Below, piece by piece: positions 34,808 to 46,096 of a DNA stretch of 64,000 nt. The notes beneath the pieces were generated by a model, which saw only the letters and a list, made by a program, of their open reading frames with translations, had not been told where the DNA came from and searched no databases. Positions within the stretch are counted from its first letter, which is position 1. Each line of letters begins with the position of its first letter. The position numbers were made by a program, and so were the translations under genes. Source of the stretch: Alisma plantago-aquatica (lineage: Eukaryota; Streptophyta; Magnoliopsida; Alismatales; Alismataceae); assembly GCA_963693085.1 (NCBI GenBank), contig OY856411.1:1351471550-1351535549 (forward strand). Reading direction: 5' to 3'.

Positions 34808-37090
34808 ATGTGACAATCCTCCATGCTTAACAAGATTAATCAAAACTAAAACATTGATTAATCACTAATCAATCATACTATCATAAAAGTACATAATTAA
34901 AATTGAAATAAACTTTCTAAACATTTTAGTAAACATTTACACATAGGTCCAACATCTTGCATATATATATATATACAACCATACAAGGTATCTTTACATC
35001 CATTGTGTGGTCTCAGACACAACATGTATACAAAAGACAGTGTCCACATATTTACAACATGTACAAAACACAAGTGCACTACCAAAAACTTGAGTCATTG
35101 TAAATCATATACAAAACTTTCCCGCCCAAACCTGAGAGTATAGGGACAACTATAAGACTCATTAAACAACCCACCTACCTTCTTCCTTTATAGACCCCCA
35201 AACTAGTCCTCCTCGCTACCATGGATCTGACGGTGTTGTTGACAATCACCTAAAATGATGTGATGACTACGAGGTGAGACCCATGTCCCAATGAGATATA
35301 TAACTTCTAAAAACATATGTTTCTTACAAAAAGATTAAGTACTTTAAGCAATTAAAGTAGATAATATTATAGAGTTGAAGGATTATATAATACACAAAAG
35401 ATCAGGCATGTCTAAAATCATAAATGCAGTCAATTTCTATTACCACATTATAATACACCTATAATTCAAAAGAATAATAGAAAGGGTCATCATCCAATGT
35501 GATTCACCAAATAATCCTAACAATTATGCTACATGGTTGAACTACATATTTTATTAATTCCTGCATAGTTTGAGACATACCACTCAAACTACTAGCTAAG
35601 CACTATGAAGTCGAAATCAACCCCATAAAAAATCTAGGATGATCGGAATCTAAGATCTCTCCCCCTCAGTCCATTCGAGTAACAACCATAGTGGCACATC
35701 GACTCAACTACTAAAACAACCTAGTCCATCTTGGGTACACAGGCCATGACACTAAAAACTAGGGTATGAACCCCAACATCTGAGTTATGAATGCAATTTC
35801 TCTCAAGACATATTAACTATGAGACATGACCTCAATCGCTCTCTAAAACCTTAGGATCTGGATGACAAAGATATACCCTCCCCACACCTGCATATACTCA
35901 ACAATATACAACTTTGTGCTCATCTTGGGATTACTTGTTTCACTATCTAGCAAATTCTGACACTAAGATATCTCTACGGTCTCAAAGTGCTACATGATTA
36001 GGGTTACACTTGATTAATTATATTGTTGAAGTATTTTGATTGCATCAACCAAGTTACATACAAGCTCCTAATGTATGCTTACAAAATAGTTTGTATAATA
36101 CAATCTCCACAGACATAAAATGTATGAAATTTGTTTCATGGTGCTCCATCATGGTATATTCATCCATTCCCAACCATAAAAAGGACTAGATCCCAAACTA
36201 GGGTGCATAATTGCCCAAAATGCCATTTGGGCAAAATAGTAATAACTTCTTGTGGAACATCATTATCCTCTCAAAATTATCAAGATCATGGAGAGTCATA
36301 GACAAAGTTCCACCTAAAATTTTAGCATAAACGTCCATCATACGTAAAAGTTATGATATTTCCTAGAACTAGACATGTATGTGTCCAAAACCTAGCATGA
36401 ATGAGCTACTTTCAATATTAGGTTTTCATCCAAATATCATTTCAGCACCAAAACAATAAATAAAACCATTATAACCACCATTTGTTAACCACTATATAGT
36501 AAGGTTAAAAGTGTGGGTCAGAATTATGTATATTGGGTACCAAAACAACACATATATGACATTTTTAGAAGTCATAACATCAACATTTCAGAATTCAGAC
36601 CTCACATGTTCAAGGAAAAGCTCATTAATAGAAGAAGAAATATTTGTAGGGTTTGAATAAGGCTTAACAACTTGTATCGTCATCATTCTCATATGAAACA
36701 GTGCACAAAAGGCCATCTTTTCTCATATTACAGGTTTTCTAGAACAAGATTTACATTAAACATGTTATGAGTAGGCAAGAAATGCATTAAATGTTATATC
36801 ACTCACCTTAAGGTGAAGAAGAACGTTCAAAAAACAAGAAATCTTGAAGAAAGGAAGGAAGGACCCGAGATTTATACTTCAGAAGCTCCAAGATAGCTCC
36901 TATATTCAAGAACGAGGTAGCTCTCGAGCAAAAGAGAGAAGAAAAAGAGTCCTTCATCTATGAGCACGAGTTTCCAGCAAGGAACACCATGGATTTTATT
37001 CATGGAAGAAGAGAGAAGAAAGAAGGCAACAATAAAATGAAGTTGGGGAAGAAGCTCTTACATGCACAAAACAAGAAACTGGGCAAGAAA
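34808..37090 (-). repeat. Probable chromovirus-type LTR fragment
   Basis: Starts TGTGACAATCC after a segment that could be a decayed tRNA-iMet primer site. It has the same general build as the LTR at 1,884. No open frame. A (TA)n run lies at 34,957-34,974. The end near 37,090 is only inferred from the start of the Cassandra sequence. Confidence 0.35.
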
Positions 37091-37138
37091 GCTTCAGTCC
37101 ATCCTAGAAGAGCTAGATCTGAGGCTTGCACCCATAGG

Positions 37139-37232
37139 AGCCCATCACTAAAAACTCCATAGTTAAGCATGATCATCTTGGAGTAGTACTAGGATGGGTG
37201 ACTAGTCGGGAAGTTGATCCTGGCTTGCATGT
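37139..37232 (+). pseudogene. 5S rRNA-like segment, copy 1 (Cassandra LTR)
   Basis: Contains AGTTAAGC, GAGTAGTACTAGGATGGGTG and the GGGAAGT end of plant 5S rRNA. The A-box region is altered (AAGCATGATCATC), so it is unlikely to be a working pol III promoter. Confidence 0.85.
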
Positions 37233-37837
37233 GAGTGAGGAAAAAACACGCAGTTAAGGCTAGTGGTGGTCTGTTGGGCCAATCATCATTCCTGAAACTA
37301 TGTTAGAGCCTTGGGCAGTGGGCCCGGGGGGAGATTGTAATGTCCCAAAATTTAAGGCCTTGGATAAAATGATCTTGAAAGGAATGATGGGACTATCCAT
37401 ATCACCAAGGTGTACCTCCTTTTTAGGAAGCCCATTACTAAAGAACTCTATGGACCATTCATCATTCCTAAAACTCTACTGATCCTTGGGCAGTTGGCAC
37501 GAGCATTACAAATGATATCAGAGCTAAGTTCCCCTCTAGTAGGTGGGGCCCACTTGGGTTTTTGGCATGCCAGTATGTGAGTCGTGCAGTCCATACATGT
37601 TGCAAAGGGCTATCCTAGTAGATGGAGACACCCTTGCACTAATAGTCGTGGTCAGGAGCTAGGTGTACATGGGCCATTTGGGTCTACAGTGAAATGGGGA
37701 TGGATTATGAGGCCATATAATTGAGCCTTGATGAGGACGCCAAGAGTATAAGTGGGGGACATTGTAACATCCTAAGATTTAAGGCTTGGGATAAAATGAT
37801 ATTAAAAGGAATGATTGGACTACCCATATCACCAAGG

Positions 37838-37946
37838 TGCACCTCCTTTTTAGGAAACTAATTACTAAATAACTCTATGGTTAAGCGTGCTCATCCCAGA
37901 GTAGTACTAGGATGGGTGACCAGTTGGGAAGTTTATCCTGGCTTGC
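37838..37946 (+). pseudogene. 5S rRNA-like segment, copy 2 (Cassandra LTR)
   Basis: GGTTAAGCGTGCTCATCCC, GAGTAGTACTAGGATGGGTG and ACCAGTTGGGAAGT. Closer to 5S than copy 1, with AAGCGTGCT and GGATGGGTGACC of the internal control region kept. The 5' third is diverged. Confidence 0.88.
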
Positions 37947-37975
37947 GTGCCAGTGCATGGGCGTTATATTCTATT

Positions 37976-39352
37976 TGTAATGGGTTTTGAGTGTTGACTT
38001 CATAGATCATAGCATGTCCTCTTTCTTTCTCAATAGTTTGTGATATGGGAGCAGATGAATAGAGAACCTTAGATGATATATCATGAGACACAAAATTTTA
38101 TTATGCTACTCTCCTTTATTGTGGTGTTTGTGGTATGAGACACTTGTACAAAGGAGGTTGGAAAAAAGAATAATATATTTAACATATTTAGATACATATA
38201 TTCGTGAGTCTGTGTTAATAGATGCCATAAAGAGTTATTATTAAGAACCTACACATGTGGTTACTTCAACTTGATAGTATATGTATGAGGTAGAAGGCCA
38301 CGAATCATGTTTTATTTAATTCTTTTAGCATAAAGAGTAGAGCAAAGTCTTAAAGTAATATCTTCTTCTTGGATACCCCATAGTTCCAATAGTAAGACTC
38401 TTTAGTTAACATATTCATCCAATAATGCATGATCTAGGATATCTAGAAATTATTGAGGAATAGAGCGAATCAAATTCAAAAACAAGGATTTCTCATTAAA
38501 TGAGATAAAATATTTTTTTTTTAATTTGGGGAATGTGTATAAGTATAGTAATCAATGATATATAAGGGTTTCTTATTACATTATATGTTGATCTTTGACA
38601 TCCATAAGTATATCAAGGAGTTATTGTTAATCCACTGGAAACCCCAAAATATGATTTAATGTTTTCTTGAGGAACACCCTAATATTTTTGTGTATGGAGA
38701 TCTAAGGTGTGTGAAGGATTATGAAAATCTTGACGTAAGGTCTGACTTACATTTAAAAAGATTATGTTTATTACTTGTGATATAAAGATGTATTTGTATC
38801 ATTGACATGTTAAGATCTTTAACCTCTAAAGTAAATGAATATAAATGCTTCTAATGAAATGAATATGTAATTGTACATAGTTAAAGTTTAAGTTAAAATC
38901 AGTATAGCATGCGTCTACATCATGTGTCATGATCATAAATGCTTAATGAATCAAAATTATAAAGCTTACATAAATGTAGAAAATTGTATGTGTAATTCTA
39001 CCCTGGCATCCATCTATTAAACTATGTAGTGAGACTTGGTCTTTGTAGCCGTCTACATCATGCACTGGGGATACAAAAATTATGTTTAAGGTGGTTGACA
39101 TCATAGGATGAAGACCAACCTATGTTTATGTGCACCATGTTGTGTATTAGATCAGAACAGTTTCTAGATGCCCATGCATATAATTTATATAATGATTAAG
39201 TAATGAGAAAATGCATTATTAAATCTAGTAAATGAGTCATGGACAAAGATGTTTCATGATTTTGATGTTTGTAAGTGAAAGTTTTATATTTAAAAAGATA
39301 AGTGAGGACATTCTAAGCATTACGATCTTCTAGATCCATACTTTTAAGGAGT
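37976..39352. other. AT-rich stretch, nothing recognised
   Basis: No coding frame, primer site or LTR edge seen. It is the left flank of the outer insertion: its continuation after removal of 39,358-62,740 is 62,746-63,819. Confidence 0.5.
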
Positions 39353-39357
39353 AGATC
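39353..39357. other. TSD AGATC of the outer chromovirus, left copy
   Basis: AGATC is repeated at 62,741-62,745 right after the other LTR. Confidence 0.85.
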
Positions 39358-41852
39358 AGTAACGACCCCACTTCCCGGTAACCCCCAATCAAGGGAGACC
39401 AAGAGGTTGGATGTGTTATCCCAAAATATAGGATCAATGGTTTGCCAATTTAATCAAAAATAATTATCAAATTCTACTTACACTAAACTGGAAAGCTGGA
39501 ATAAAATAAAACTTTTGCATACCTTGTAAAATTAGGATCTAAGACTTCTATCTGCAAATGAAATCTATCTATCTAATCCTCCTTTGGATTAGTTAACTTC
39601 GTCTTCACAGATTTCTTTTTACTGTTTGTCTAATTTCAACTAATACCTAAAACGCTGACAAACAAAACGTCGGTCAGTATATTTCTATATTGGTATGTGG
39701 GGACAAACACAACATCACAAATAGGCTCTAACAACAAAAACATAGCAAATAGTTGATTAACAAGCCAAATTACATTTTCCATGTAACTTCTCAACCGCTT
39801 TTACTCAAACCTAGATTACCCTCTCTTAGGGTTTAGTCCTTGAGGGACATAAGGCCACCTTCTCCATCCTGATCTTGGTGCCTGGGGTCACTTCTCAGGT
39901 GCCCAATGGTCTTCCCTCCCAGGCTTGACTAACTCAGACCTTCCCTCCGGAGCTTGGTCTTGCATCATACATCAGGGTTAGTATGTAGGTTTGAGAAATC
40001 ACACTTATACTTAATTGTTATACACATAGTCACTTTATGAGATTGCAGAATTGAAACAATCAACAGTTTAGGTTTCATAGCAATCGGGAAACTTTGTGAA
40101 AAATGTCATGAATCATAAAGTGGTTATTCATAATTTAACCACATACATGTTCAGTAATATCAAATCTAAAGTAGAATTAGTCCAAGCAAGAAGTTCAATC
40201 CACACAAGCAAGAATCCTAAAAAGGACATGTACTCTATTTACTATACACTTTATCAATATTCTATCTATTCAACTTGACCTCGCTTCCTAGGGTTTCCTA
40301 CTTCTTTTTAGGGTTTCATTAGGGTTCATCTTTATCATTGACACTATAAACCCTAAAATAGAAAAACTACTTACAAACCCTAACTAGCTTGTTAAAATCC
40401 TTCCTAACAGGCTTAGGATCAACACACAATTACATTATTCTAAGGAATCTCAAATTAATCATATTAATCACCTTTTACCCTAAATTAGGGTTTCTATATG
40501 CATTACAACTTATTCATGTGTAAAAACCATAGGGCAAGCATATTATCAACTAAATCAGATTCAACTCTTACTTTTCCTCTCAATAGTTACTATAAGTCGA
40601 AATAACCTATTTAAAACCTTAGATCTGATTTCCAAACATAATTGGGGTTTTCATCAAGATTTAATGCATAACATGATCAACTTAGAGCACTTTTGGAACC
40701 TCAGTTAGATTCAGGCTATAAAAGTATTTTTATGGAATTCCTCACGTTCTCTTGATCAATTTTCATATATAACTTGTTGTAATTGGAGTTACCAATATTT
40801 AGTTATGATTTTTGCAAAGAAAGGAATTTCTTGAATTTTTCTAGTAGAGAGAAGTTATTTACTGAAAACTCCAAAAATTCTCGGCCATTAGATCAGTACT
40901 CAGTTGGACCACACGAGATCAAATGGCTTGTGGTGCGCGCCTCCACTAAAACGTTCACATGTGATGGAAACCGTGAGTTGTGGATCTCTCCTCAGAATCC
41001 ACGGTAGTCTACGATCAGACGGTAGCTACTGCTCCTCTTCCTTCTTCCTCAGCCACTCGGCCCGTCGCAACGCCACGGCGGTGTCCTCGCCGGAGCGTGA
41101 TCGATCGAGAGTGTTAGGGGTCAATAAGGATCCGGTTAGGTTCGTAGGGTTGTGGGGAGTGAGTTTAGAGGTGGTCCTATTTATAGGATTGGGGGTCTAG
41201 TTAGGGTTCCCCAACCCGCCCCCGTTCCAGCCTTTGGGGAAATTGGGTGTTTCCTGGAACAACCACGAAACCTAGCAAAACCTAGGTCCGTTTCATGTGG
41301 AATTATCTCCCAAATCCATCTGGGAGACTTCCTTTCATGCACACACTACTAAGTCTCACAGAATCTGGAGTCTAAGATCGGTCTCCATCCTCCTCTACTC
41401 CCACTGGAACTGGATCTATGCGATCCCTATGCACCGTCGGATGCCAGATCAATGACCCACAATGCACACTCCAATCCTTTACCAAATCAAATAATGTGTG
41501 ACATTTAATGTATTCCATTCACTTTAGGAATACTTATAAAAAATCATATCTCCCAAAACACATGTCCAATTAATACCAATTTTTTGGGACTCAAACTCGA
41601 AAGTATGAGAGACTTTTCTTTCTATGCAAGTTATTACTTATTAAGGCATATTTTATGCATATTTTCTCTCTCCTTTTCCTTTATTCTCTTTATTTGGATT
41701 CCTTGTATCCCAAGAAACCATGTGGAGTCGAACTATCATTCGTAATGATTCCATTATCCATATTTCCACATATTTCTTATATTTGCATCATTATCTCAAC
41801 TTTTCTTCTTAATAATGCTTTATTTGATTTTATCTCTTTCTACCCCTATTAT
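39358..41852 (-). repeat. 3' LTR of the outer chromovirus, first part
   Basis: Starts AGTAACGACCCC (terminal T changed to A) and aligns with 59,872-62,410. TATA box CCTATAAATAGG on the minus strand at 41,176-41,187. No inverted-repeat cluster upstream of it. It continues at 55,135 after the nested insertion. Confidence 0.9.
41848..41852. other. TSD ATTAT of the nested Athila, left copy
   Basis: ATTAT is repeated at 55,130-55,134. The intact second LTR of the outer element has a single ATTAT at the same place (62,405-62,409), which confirms the empty site. Confidence 0.97.
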
Positions 41853-44348
41853 TGATGGAGTTTTGTTTTTTTGCAACACCACTAAAAATCCTAGAGATGA
41901 TGAGTCTCTAAGTTTAGCCTTGCTAGTACTATGGTAAGAACTCCACCCACATGTGCTAAGACATGTGGAAGTCTTATCGTAGTATAGTTAAGGGTCGAAT
42001 CCTCGGGACAACGGTCTTGACGAGGTCAAGATGGAAAACGTTTAGCCTTTACTTAACAACTTAAAGATTGATATTTAGATCGAAAGTTTGATTTGGTTGT
42101 TTTAAACTAAGTACAAAGAAAGTAAAGCAAGAAAGTAAATAAAGCAAGTAAATCTTAAGAGTTAACAAATGATGATGAATCACTGGGGTTAAGCAGGTAT
42201 TTACCACCGCTACACATGCATTGTATATGTACTAAGCAAGACTTATAAGCTAGATGCATGGATGTTTCCACAAGACCGATGCCTTATAAGACAAGAGCGA
42301 TGTGTTGCATCCAAGGGTGTTCCACAAGACCGATGCCCACATAAGACAAGAGCGATGCATTGCACCCTTCGATGTTCCACAAGACCAATGCCCATATAAG
42401 AAAAGGGCAATGCATCTCATCCTCCAAGGGTTAAGTAACTCTCATGCGGTACATCACTACGCGTCACTGAAGGATGTAGTCTCCGAAGAGAGAATCTTAC
42501 TCAACCTCAAGAAACGTGCATCTAAAACTAACAAGCGAGCGATAATTACCAAATCGAATAGCGTCCTTGTAGGCCTAGTCTCCTATTCGGATAACCTAGC
42601 TACGAGAAGTGCGGGAATGATGCAACGCCAGCCATTCCCGAACAAATGGTCACATGCTTTACATCATTCCCCTCGCAAAGTGTGTTCCTCGACTTACCAA
42701 AGGTCTCTTCCATACAGATGGGAGTGTGCCAAATGATAGTGAGTTTACTCCACTCTTTGAGATACACTTCTAGACACCGAAACGGATGCGTGGTGGATAC
42801 ACACACCAGAAACCAACACTAAATCGGTATTCAAGCCTCGATAGCGGTCGTAGACAAACCAAAACGAAAGACAATAAATGCATACAAGAACGTGGCCATC
42901 ATTCAAGCATGTGTGAAACGATTTAGTATTAAAACGAAATGATAACATCTTTTTTACAGTACAAAATACAAAACATGGGCAGCGGGGCTAGTCCCCGCGC
43001 CCCAGTGGATGGAACTACTACTCGCTCCTCATAGAGGGAGCAACAAAGAAGGAGGCAAGAAGAGATAGAAAGAACATCATCTCCACTGAGGAGAGAAGGT
43101 TGAACCCTTGGTGGAGAGAGCAACGATCTCCACCCCTTGTAGCTTGCTTGATGACGGATCTTCTCCTCTCACCTTCCTTGTTGATGAGAGAGAAAGTAGC
43201 TTGCAATGGACGTGAGTCTCAGACCGGCAGCCTCGAGTGATGGATGGAGTTGTTCTGGTAGTGGAGAGACAGCCTCTGGACGTCTGGACTCTCTTTGAAC
43301 GGCCCTGAGGTCTTATTTATAGGCTTTGAGTGAGATCCAAACGGTTTGGAGACCGTTTGGGCTCAAACGGTCTTGGGACCGTTTGGCGTCAAACGGTCTT
43401 GAGATCATTTGGCGTCAAACGGTCTTGGGACCGTTTGGCGTCAAACGGTCTTGAGATCGTTTGGCGTCAAACGGTCTTGGGACCGTTTGGCGTCAAACGG
43501 TCTTGAGATCGTTCGGCGTCAAACGGTCTTGAGATCGTTTGGCGTCAAACGGTCTTGGGACCGTTTGGCTTCATGCGGTCTCGGGACCGTTTGAACTCCA
43601 TGCGGTCTTGGGACCGTTTGGCTTCATGCGGTCTCGGAACCGTTTGAAATCCATGCGGTCTTGGGACCGTTTGGCTTCATGCGGTCTCGGGACCGTTTGA
43701 ACTCCATGCGGTCTTGGGACCGTTTGGCTTCATGCGGTCTCGGGACCGTTTGAACTCCATGCGGTCTTGGGACCGTTTGGCTTCATGCGGTCTCGGGACC
43801 GTTTGAACTCCATGCGGTCTTGGGACCGTTTGGCTTCATGCGGTCTCGGGACCGTTTGAACTCCATGCGGTCTTGGGACCGTTTGGCTTCATGCGGTCTC
43901 GGGACCGTTTGAACTCCATGCGGTCTTGGGACCGTTTGGCTTCATGCGGTCTCGGGACCGTTTGAACTCCATGCGGTCTTGGGACCGTTTGGCTTCATGC
44001 GGTCTCGGGACCGTTCGAACTCCATGCGGTCTTGAGACCGTTTGGCTTCATGCGGTCTCGGGACCGTTTGAACTCCATGCGGTCTTGGGACCGTTTGGCT
44101 TCATGCGGTCTCGGGACCGTTTGAACTCCATGCGGTCTTGGGACCGTTTGGATCTACTCGACCCTTGGGCTGGTTTATTCTTTTGTTGTTTTTTTGTGCT
44201 TTTTCTGCAATTTATAAAAGGAAAAGTTAGTTTGATGATGTATTTACAAAAAGGGGTAAAATTAGGTTTAAGTACAATATAAATGTAGAAAGAGTAAGGA
44301 AAACTAAAGAAAAAGACTAAGATAAACTACTAAAATAGGAGGTTATCA
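41853..44348 (-). repeat. 3' LTR of the nested Athila (2,496 bp)
   Basis: TGATGGAG...GGTTATCA. On the plus strand it holds a triplicated 56-bp unit (42,262-42,420), a gene-like leader zone, a TATA box CCTATAAATAAG (minus, 43,312-43,323) and the hairpin array 43,337-44,150, which is upstream of TATA in the direction of transcription. Translated readings here (for example 42,302-42,736) are repeat artefacts. Confidence 0.96.
43337..44150. repeat. Hairpin tandem array, 3' LTR of the nested Athila
   Basis: A 26-bp unit (AAACGGTCTTGGGACCGTTT plus six bases) repeated about eight times is followed by eleven 53-bp double units in which ATGCGGTC alternates TCTCGG and TCTTGG centres. Each half-unit is an inverted repeat around GGTC-N4-GACC. 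The units are nearly identical, so the array was recently homogenised. The other LTR array (54,171-54,931) is shorter by exactly two 26-bp units. Confidence 0.95.
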
Positions 44349-44361
44349 CCCCCCCTAACTT
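44349..44361 (-). promoter_or_regulatory. Polypurine tract of the nested Athila
   Basis: Minus strand AAGTTAGGGGGGG immediately before the LTR edge TGATAACC, preceded by ACTTGAGGACAAGC. Confidence 0.9.
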
Positions 44362-45353
44362 AGAGTCTAGCTTGTCCTCAAGTTAGATAGAGCTGAGACA
44401 TGAAATGGCGCGGCGATCTTAATTAAAATTTCCGTACTCTTGCTTCAATTCTTGACCTGAGTTCCCCAGGGGTCGTATCGAGGCTTATTGCATGCCTTGA
44501 TCCTTTTGGATTTCGAGAGTTGCTTGGGTTTCAGGTTTTTCCGTATCTCAAAGTTCGCCTTGGGACCACATTTATTTTGTGCATGTTGTTGACTCTAATC
44601 AACTTTATACCTCTCTGGAAACCTATTGGAAGCTAGAGAGGGTATGAGGGTTGGCTAAAGGCTTTGAAGTGTAACTCCCCTTCGAGTGGGGGAGGGGCTA
44701 TCTATGCTTTTTAGGATCTCACTACCGGACACGACACATCTGCCTTTATGAGGGCAGCTGAATGTACCGGCCGGGCGAGTCCTTTATTAGCCTTTTCATA
44801 TACTTGGAACTTTTAGGGTTTCACTACCGGACGCGACGCATCTGCCTTTGTGAGGGCAGCGGAATGTGCCGGCCGGGCGAGCCCTTTATCAGTTCTTTAT
44901 ATAGGTCCTTATTCATGGCACAACTCCCATGATTTTATTCGTCTCTCTGGCTTTTATTCAAAAACTCACAGGCTTGGGTTTTGGGATGAGGATTTATTTT
45001 GGGTGGCCAAGCCTCTTTTATTTTGAAGAGAGGAAAGTTGTTCTTAAAGTTTTTCAGCATGCACTTATTTGGTTTGTGGTCCCCTTGCAGAGCTTTTTGA
45101 CTTGGAAGTTGCCTGATTTCCCTCTCATCCTTGAGATCTCGGCTTATTTCTGCCCTGATTTTGACCTATGGAGAGTCAGATAAAGAAATGGAGCAAAAAT
45201 ATAGGATCCATAGTGGATGGGGATCGATAAATCGCCATTTGATGTCTAAGTGCTAAATACTTGTAGAGACTAACATGATTCTAGAGTTAGTTGAGGTGAC
45301 TTATTTTAAGGAAAAGGGTGTATAGAGATTGATACCTAGCCCTTGTCTGATGA
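44362..45353 (-). other. Non-coding 3' internal region with a tandem duplication
   Basis: About 1 kb without a protein I can recognise. Two diverged copies of a roughly 100-bp unit (44,711 and 44,811) share CACTACCGGAC and GGCCGGGCGAG. Confidence 0.6.
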
Positions 45354-45385
45354 CCCCCCCCCCCTAACTCATCACACACTCTGTC
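45354..45385 (-). promoter_or_regulatory. Second polypurine-like block of the nested Athila
   Basis: An 11-base G run on the minus strand, preceded by TGAGGACA and AGTTA, the same order as at the true polypurine tract 1.0 kb away. Element A has a similar second block. Confidence 0.5.
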
Positions 45386-45526
45386 CTCAGAGTGGGAAAG
45401 TGATAGGTTGAGAAGTCATTTGAACAAGGGCTGTGAGTTAGGCCAAAATTGCGGTAACCCCTGGAGATTGGAGTAGAGTGGATGCGAATTGGGGTGCCTT
45501 GTAGCGCTGACTCAGGTGCTTTATGG

Positions 45527-45644
45527 ATGTCGCAGTGCATTCCTTTGCAATTGTGTCTTGATATTGTAGACGAAATCTGCAATTCTAGCAATGAATCTGC
45601 TAGACAATATCAAGACAAAATTGCAAAGGAGTGCACTGCGATAT
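45527..45644. repeat. Long foldback (41-bp arms)
   Basis: Arms 45,527-45,569 and 45,600-45,644 are reverse complements with about three mismatches over 41 bp; loop about 30 bases. Core arm words are CGCAGTGCA and CTTTGCAATT, then TGTCTTGATATTGT. Size and pairing are within the range of a plant small-RNA precursor or a tiny MITE. No TA or other short TSD is obvious. Confidence 0.8.
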
Positions 45645-45680
45645 GTGCTGCTTGATTACACAAAAGTTCCCAAACGGTGT

Positions 45681-45890
45681 CTAAACCGTTTGGTTCCAAA
45701 CGGTTTGAAGACCGTTTGGTTCCAAACGGTTTGAGGACCGCTTGGAAAGCGAGAAGCCGCAGGTCGCCGGCGCGGGGGGGAAGGTGGAACGGGGCGAAGG
45801 TGAAACGGGGCGAGGGTTTGAAGGTGGGTGGATGAAACGGCGACTGACGCGATAGTGGCGACAGAACGGCACGACAACGAAGAACATCAT
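45681..45890 (-). other. Possible short ORF after the internal promoter of the nested Athila
   Basis: First ATG (45,890) downstream of the internal TATA box opens a 69-codon frame (MMFFVVVPFCRH) that runs into a small patch of AAACGGT/ACCGTTT hairpins at 45,669-45,737. The segment 45,740-46,020 is much more GC-rich than its surroundings. It holds the position of the ATHILA ORF-1-like gene in element A but has no resemblance to it. Coding status doubtful. Confidence 0.3.
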
Positions 45891-46071
45891 TTGACGACGA
45901 CTGCGAAGGTGGCGCGGAGTGGGCAGCGTGCTTGGAGTCGCCGGGCAATCTTGTGGGAGGTGGATTGAGAAGCTTGCGCGGAAGCACAGAAGCAAAAAGG
46001 TGAAGTTCTGCGCACGAAAAGACTGTAGAGTGCGAAGATTCGAAGAGAGGAAGATGGAGATGCGGGGTCGG

Positions 46072-46080
46072 TATTTATAG
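46072..46080 (-). promoter_or_regulatory. Internal TATA box of the nested Athila
   Basis: CTATAAATA on the minus strand, 17 bp from the internal hairpin array, the same close spacing as the LTR TATA box to the LTR array. A C/T-rich leader follows. Confidence 0.6.
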
Positions 46081-46096
46081 CGGTGACTTATCGTAT

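Larger units (their letters stand above)
37098..37975 (+). mobile_element. Rearranged Cassandra (5S-carrying TRIM) with three LTR pieces
   Basis: Cassandra elements have short LTRs that contain 5S rRNA sequence and no coding capacity. Here a 5S-bearing piece (37,130-37,330) fuses through a G-run to a 175-bp LTR (37,336-37,510) that has lost the 5S core. Then come a primer site TGATATCAGAGC (37,513-37,524), a short internal region, a polypurine tract (GTGGGGGAC near 37,752), and an LTR from 37,763 that contains a nearly full 5S segment and is truncated near 37,975. Confidence 0.85.

Noticed and set aside
34957..34974. (TA)n microsatellite
   Set aside because: Short simple repeat without further significance.
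37139..37946. 5S rRNA genes
   Set aside because: 5S sequence is embedded in LTRs with primer site and polypurine tract (Cassandra) and is diverged; not host 5S genes.
42302..42736. 144-aa frame in the Athila LTR (and its shorter copy at 53,246)
   Set aside because: Antisense to the LTR, begins within the triplicated 56-bp repeat, present in both LTRs; no protein resemblance.
43337..44150. CRISPR-like regular array
   Set aside because: Plant nuclear context, no unique spacers; units are simple tandem duplications.
43409..44282. Open frames through the LTR hairpin arrays (Arg/Leu/Phe repeat proteins), also 46,083-46,438 and 54,163-55,063
   Set aside because: They exist on both strands only because the 26/53-bp units lack stops. 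No start context, no family resemblance.
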